Shown here: one piece after another, positions 8,870-11,598 of the stretch
How the letters are laid out: the number at the start of each line of letters is the position of its first letter
Numbering within the stretch: the stretch's first letter is position 1
Assembly: GCA_018971455.1 (NCBI GenBank)
Contig: JAGXAV010000026.1
Coordinates: 1-11,598, forward strand
Direction: 5' to 3'
DNA: 11,598 bases
From: Rhodospirillales bacterium
GTDB taxonomy: Bacteria; Pseudomonadota; Alphaproteobacteria; Acetobacterales; Acetobacteraceae
Position numbers and translations under genes: made by a program
Notes under the pieces: model-generated
The model's database searches: none
Told to the model about the DNA's origin: nothing
What the model saw: the letters and a program-made list of their open reading frames with translations, nothing else

Positions 8870-9224
8870 TCCGCAGCGGCTCGATCCGGCCGCCATCCCG
8901 GCCCGGCTCGCCCCCACGGGGCTCCAGATCGAGGCCGCCTTCAGCCTGCCGCATGGCTGGCTGCTCGCCTTCGCCACCGCCGATTCGCCGTTCGAGGAGG
9001 TGCTGCACATCCTGCTCGCCGACCCGGCCGGCCAGGTGCGCGCCACGCGCCGGCTGGGCGGCGCATACACCCCCGGCATCCTGAGCGATGTGCGGGCACT
9101 CGCCGCCGATCGCTTCGCCTTCCGCTTTCCCGCCACGACGCCGTGGCATCTGGCAGTGCGGCCGCCGCAGACAGGCTGGCGCGGCTGGCTCGGGCGGCCG
9201 CTGCTGCGCCTCACCCGTGCCTGA
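8856..9224 (+). CDS. Unrecognised 122-aa soluble protein, coupled to the upstream gene; possible partner or immunity protein
   Basis: No family is recognised. The protein appears cytosolic: no signal peptide and no transmembrane segment. Alternating hydrophobic stretches (HGWLLAFAT at 33-41, VLHILLADPAG at 49-59, DRFAFRFP at 85-92, WHLAVRPP at 97-104) suggest a small beta-rich fold. The tail is rich in Arg and Trp. Its ATG lies within the last codons of the preceding 259-aa gene (ATGACGACGACTGA), so the two are almost certainly co-translated, and no strong Shine-Dalgarno is needed or seen. Tight coupling of a membrane-type protein with a small soluble protein is typical of effector/immunity or chaperone pairs. 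Against a classic immunity role, immunity proteins to pore formers are usually membrane proteins. It ends 9 bp from the convergent rbfA stop. Confidence 0.72.
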   Translation: MTTTDPQRLDPAAIPARLAPTGLQIEAAFSLPHGWLLAFATADSPFEEVLHILLADPAGQVRATRRLGGAYTPGILSDVRALAADRFAFRFPATTPWHLAVRPPQTGWRGWLGRPLLRLTRA

Positions 9225-9236
9225 GCCGCGCGCTCA
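9222..9236. other. Small inverted repeat spanning two convergent stop codons
   Basis: TGAGC (9222-9226) and GCTCA (9232-9236) form a 5-bp stem around CGCGC. The outer triplets are the stop codons of the plus-strand 122-aa gene and the minus-strand rbfA. It is symmetrical on both strands, so it could act as a weak bidirectional stop, but the stem is short and there are no T-runs. Confidence 0.2.
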
Positions 9237-9646
9237 CGGCTTGCCACGAAGATCGCGCGCAACCTCGGGCGCGCGCAGCAGCTCATCGACATGCATCGCG
9301 TAGTCGATGCTGGTATCGGCCTGGAACGACAGCGCCGGCACCGCGCGCAGGCGCAGCCCCTTGGCCATCTGGGCGCGCAGGAAGGGTGCCGCGCGGCGCA
9401 GCGCCGGCAGCTTCTCGCCGATATCCGAACGCCCCAGCCGGGTGACGAAGGCGGTGGCGTTCTTGAGATCCGGGCTGACCCGCACCTCGGTCACCGTGAC
9501 CACCACGCCGGCAAGCTCCGGGTCGCGGAACTCGCCGCGCTGGAACTGCCCGGCCAGCAGGTGGCGAATCTCCTCGGCGACACGCAGCTGGCGCTGGCTC
9601 GGCGGCTTGGCGGCCAGCCCGGTGCTGGAGCGCGCGCCGGCGTGCC

Positions 9647-9650
<4 letters not shown>
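9234..9650 (-). CDS. rbfA: 30S ribosome-binding factor A
   Basis: Late-stage 30S maturation factor with a single KH-type domain that binds near the 16S 5' helix and supports growth in the cold. The 138 aa are the normal length. Typical features are the opening [37 protein letters not shown] (the conserved V-x-VSPDL strand), [20 protein letters not shown], and the [22 protein letters not shown] block near the end. The chosen start is GTG at 9650, which overlaps the infB stop (GTGA), so translation is coupled. Longer forms up to 9731 only extend into infB in another frame. It follows infB as usual, but the expected next gene truB is displaced by the opposite-strand pair. Confidence 0.94.

Positions 9651-11598
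<1,948 letters not shown>

Noticed and set aside
8000..9292. 430-codon minus-strand frame opposite the two plus-strand genes
   Set aside because: It would restore a uniform minus strand, but it reads as low-complexity Arg/Ala/Gly-rich sequence. The plus-strand frames have ordered helices, hydrophobic segments and a tight overlap, so the plus strand is preferred.

Overview
This is a GC-rich window with high GC at third codon positions. It looks like the chromosome of an alphaproteobacterium, probably in the Rhodospirillales/Acetobacterales area. The main reasons are a MipZ-type division-positioning ATPase, which is typical of alphaproteobacteria, the infB-rbfA-truB-rpsO-pnp translation/RNA-decay cluster, and a glutathione reductase. 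The lineage below class is inference. Almost every gene is on the minus strand, so transcription runs from the right edge to the left.

Right to left on the minus strand: infB (IF-2, 5' end outside the window) runs directly into rbfA through a stop/start overlap. truB, rpsO and pnp follow further left. About 1.2 kb between rbfA and truB is occupied by two overlapping genes on the opposite (plus) strand. These are a 259-aa protein with an alpha-helical N-terminal half and a glycine-rich hydrophobic C-terminus, and a 122-aa soluble partner whose ATG lies inside the end of the first gene. I recognise neither with confidence. The arrangement resembles a membrane-active effector with a cognate partner inserted into a core operon. 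It is the most interesting part of the window.

Left of pnp, behind a strong GC hairpin, are three metabolic or cell-cycle units. The first is a 470-aa flavin oxidoreductase of the nitronate monooxygenase family with an extra C-terminal cysteine cluster. The second is mipZ, with an unusual Gln in place of the ParA-family signature lysine. The third is a gabD-gor pair: succinate-semialdehyde dehydrogenase, then the N-terminus of glutathione reductase, cut by the left edge.

Non-coding structure is concentrated in three places. The rpsO-pnp spacer (about 300 bp) carries a run of GC hairpins. The pnp 3' side has an 11-bp perfect stem. The NMO-mipZ gap has an 8-bp stem. I saw no tRNA, rRNA, CRISPR array, transposase or clear sigma-70 promoter.
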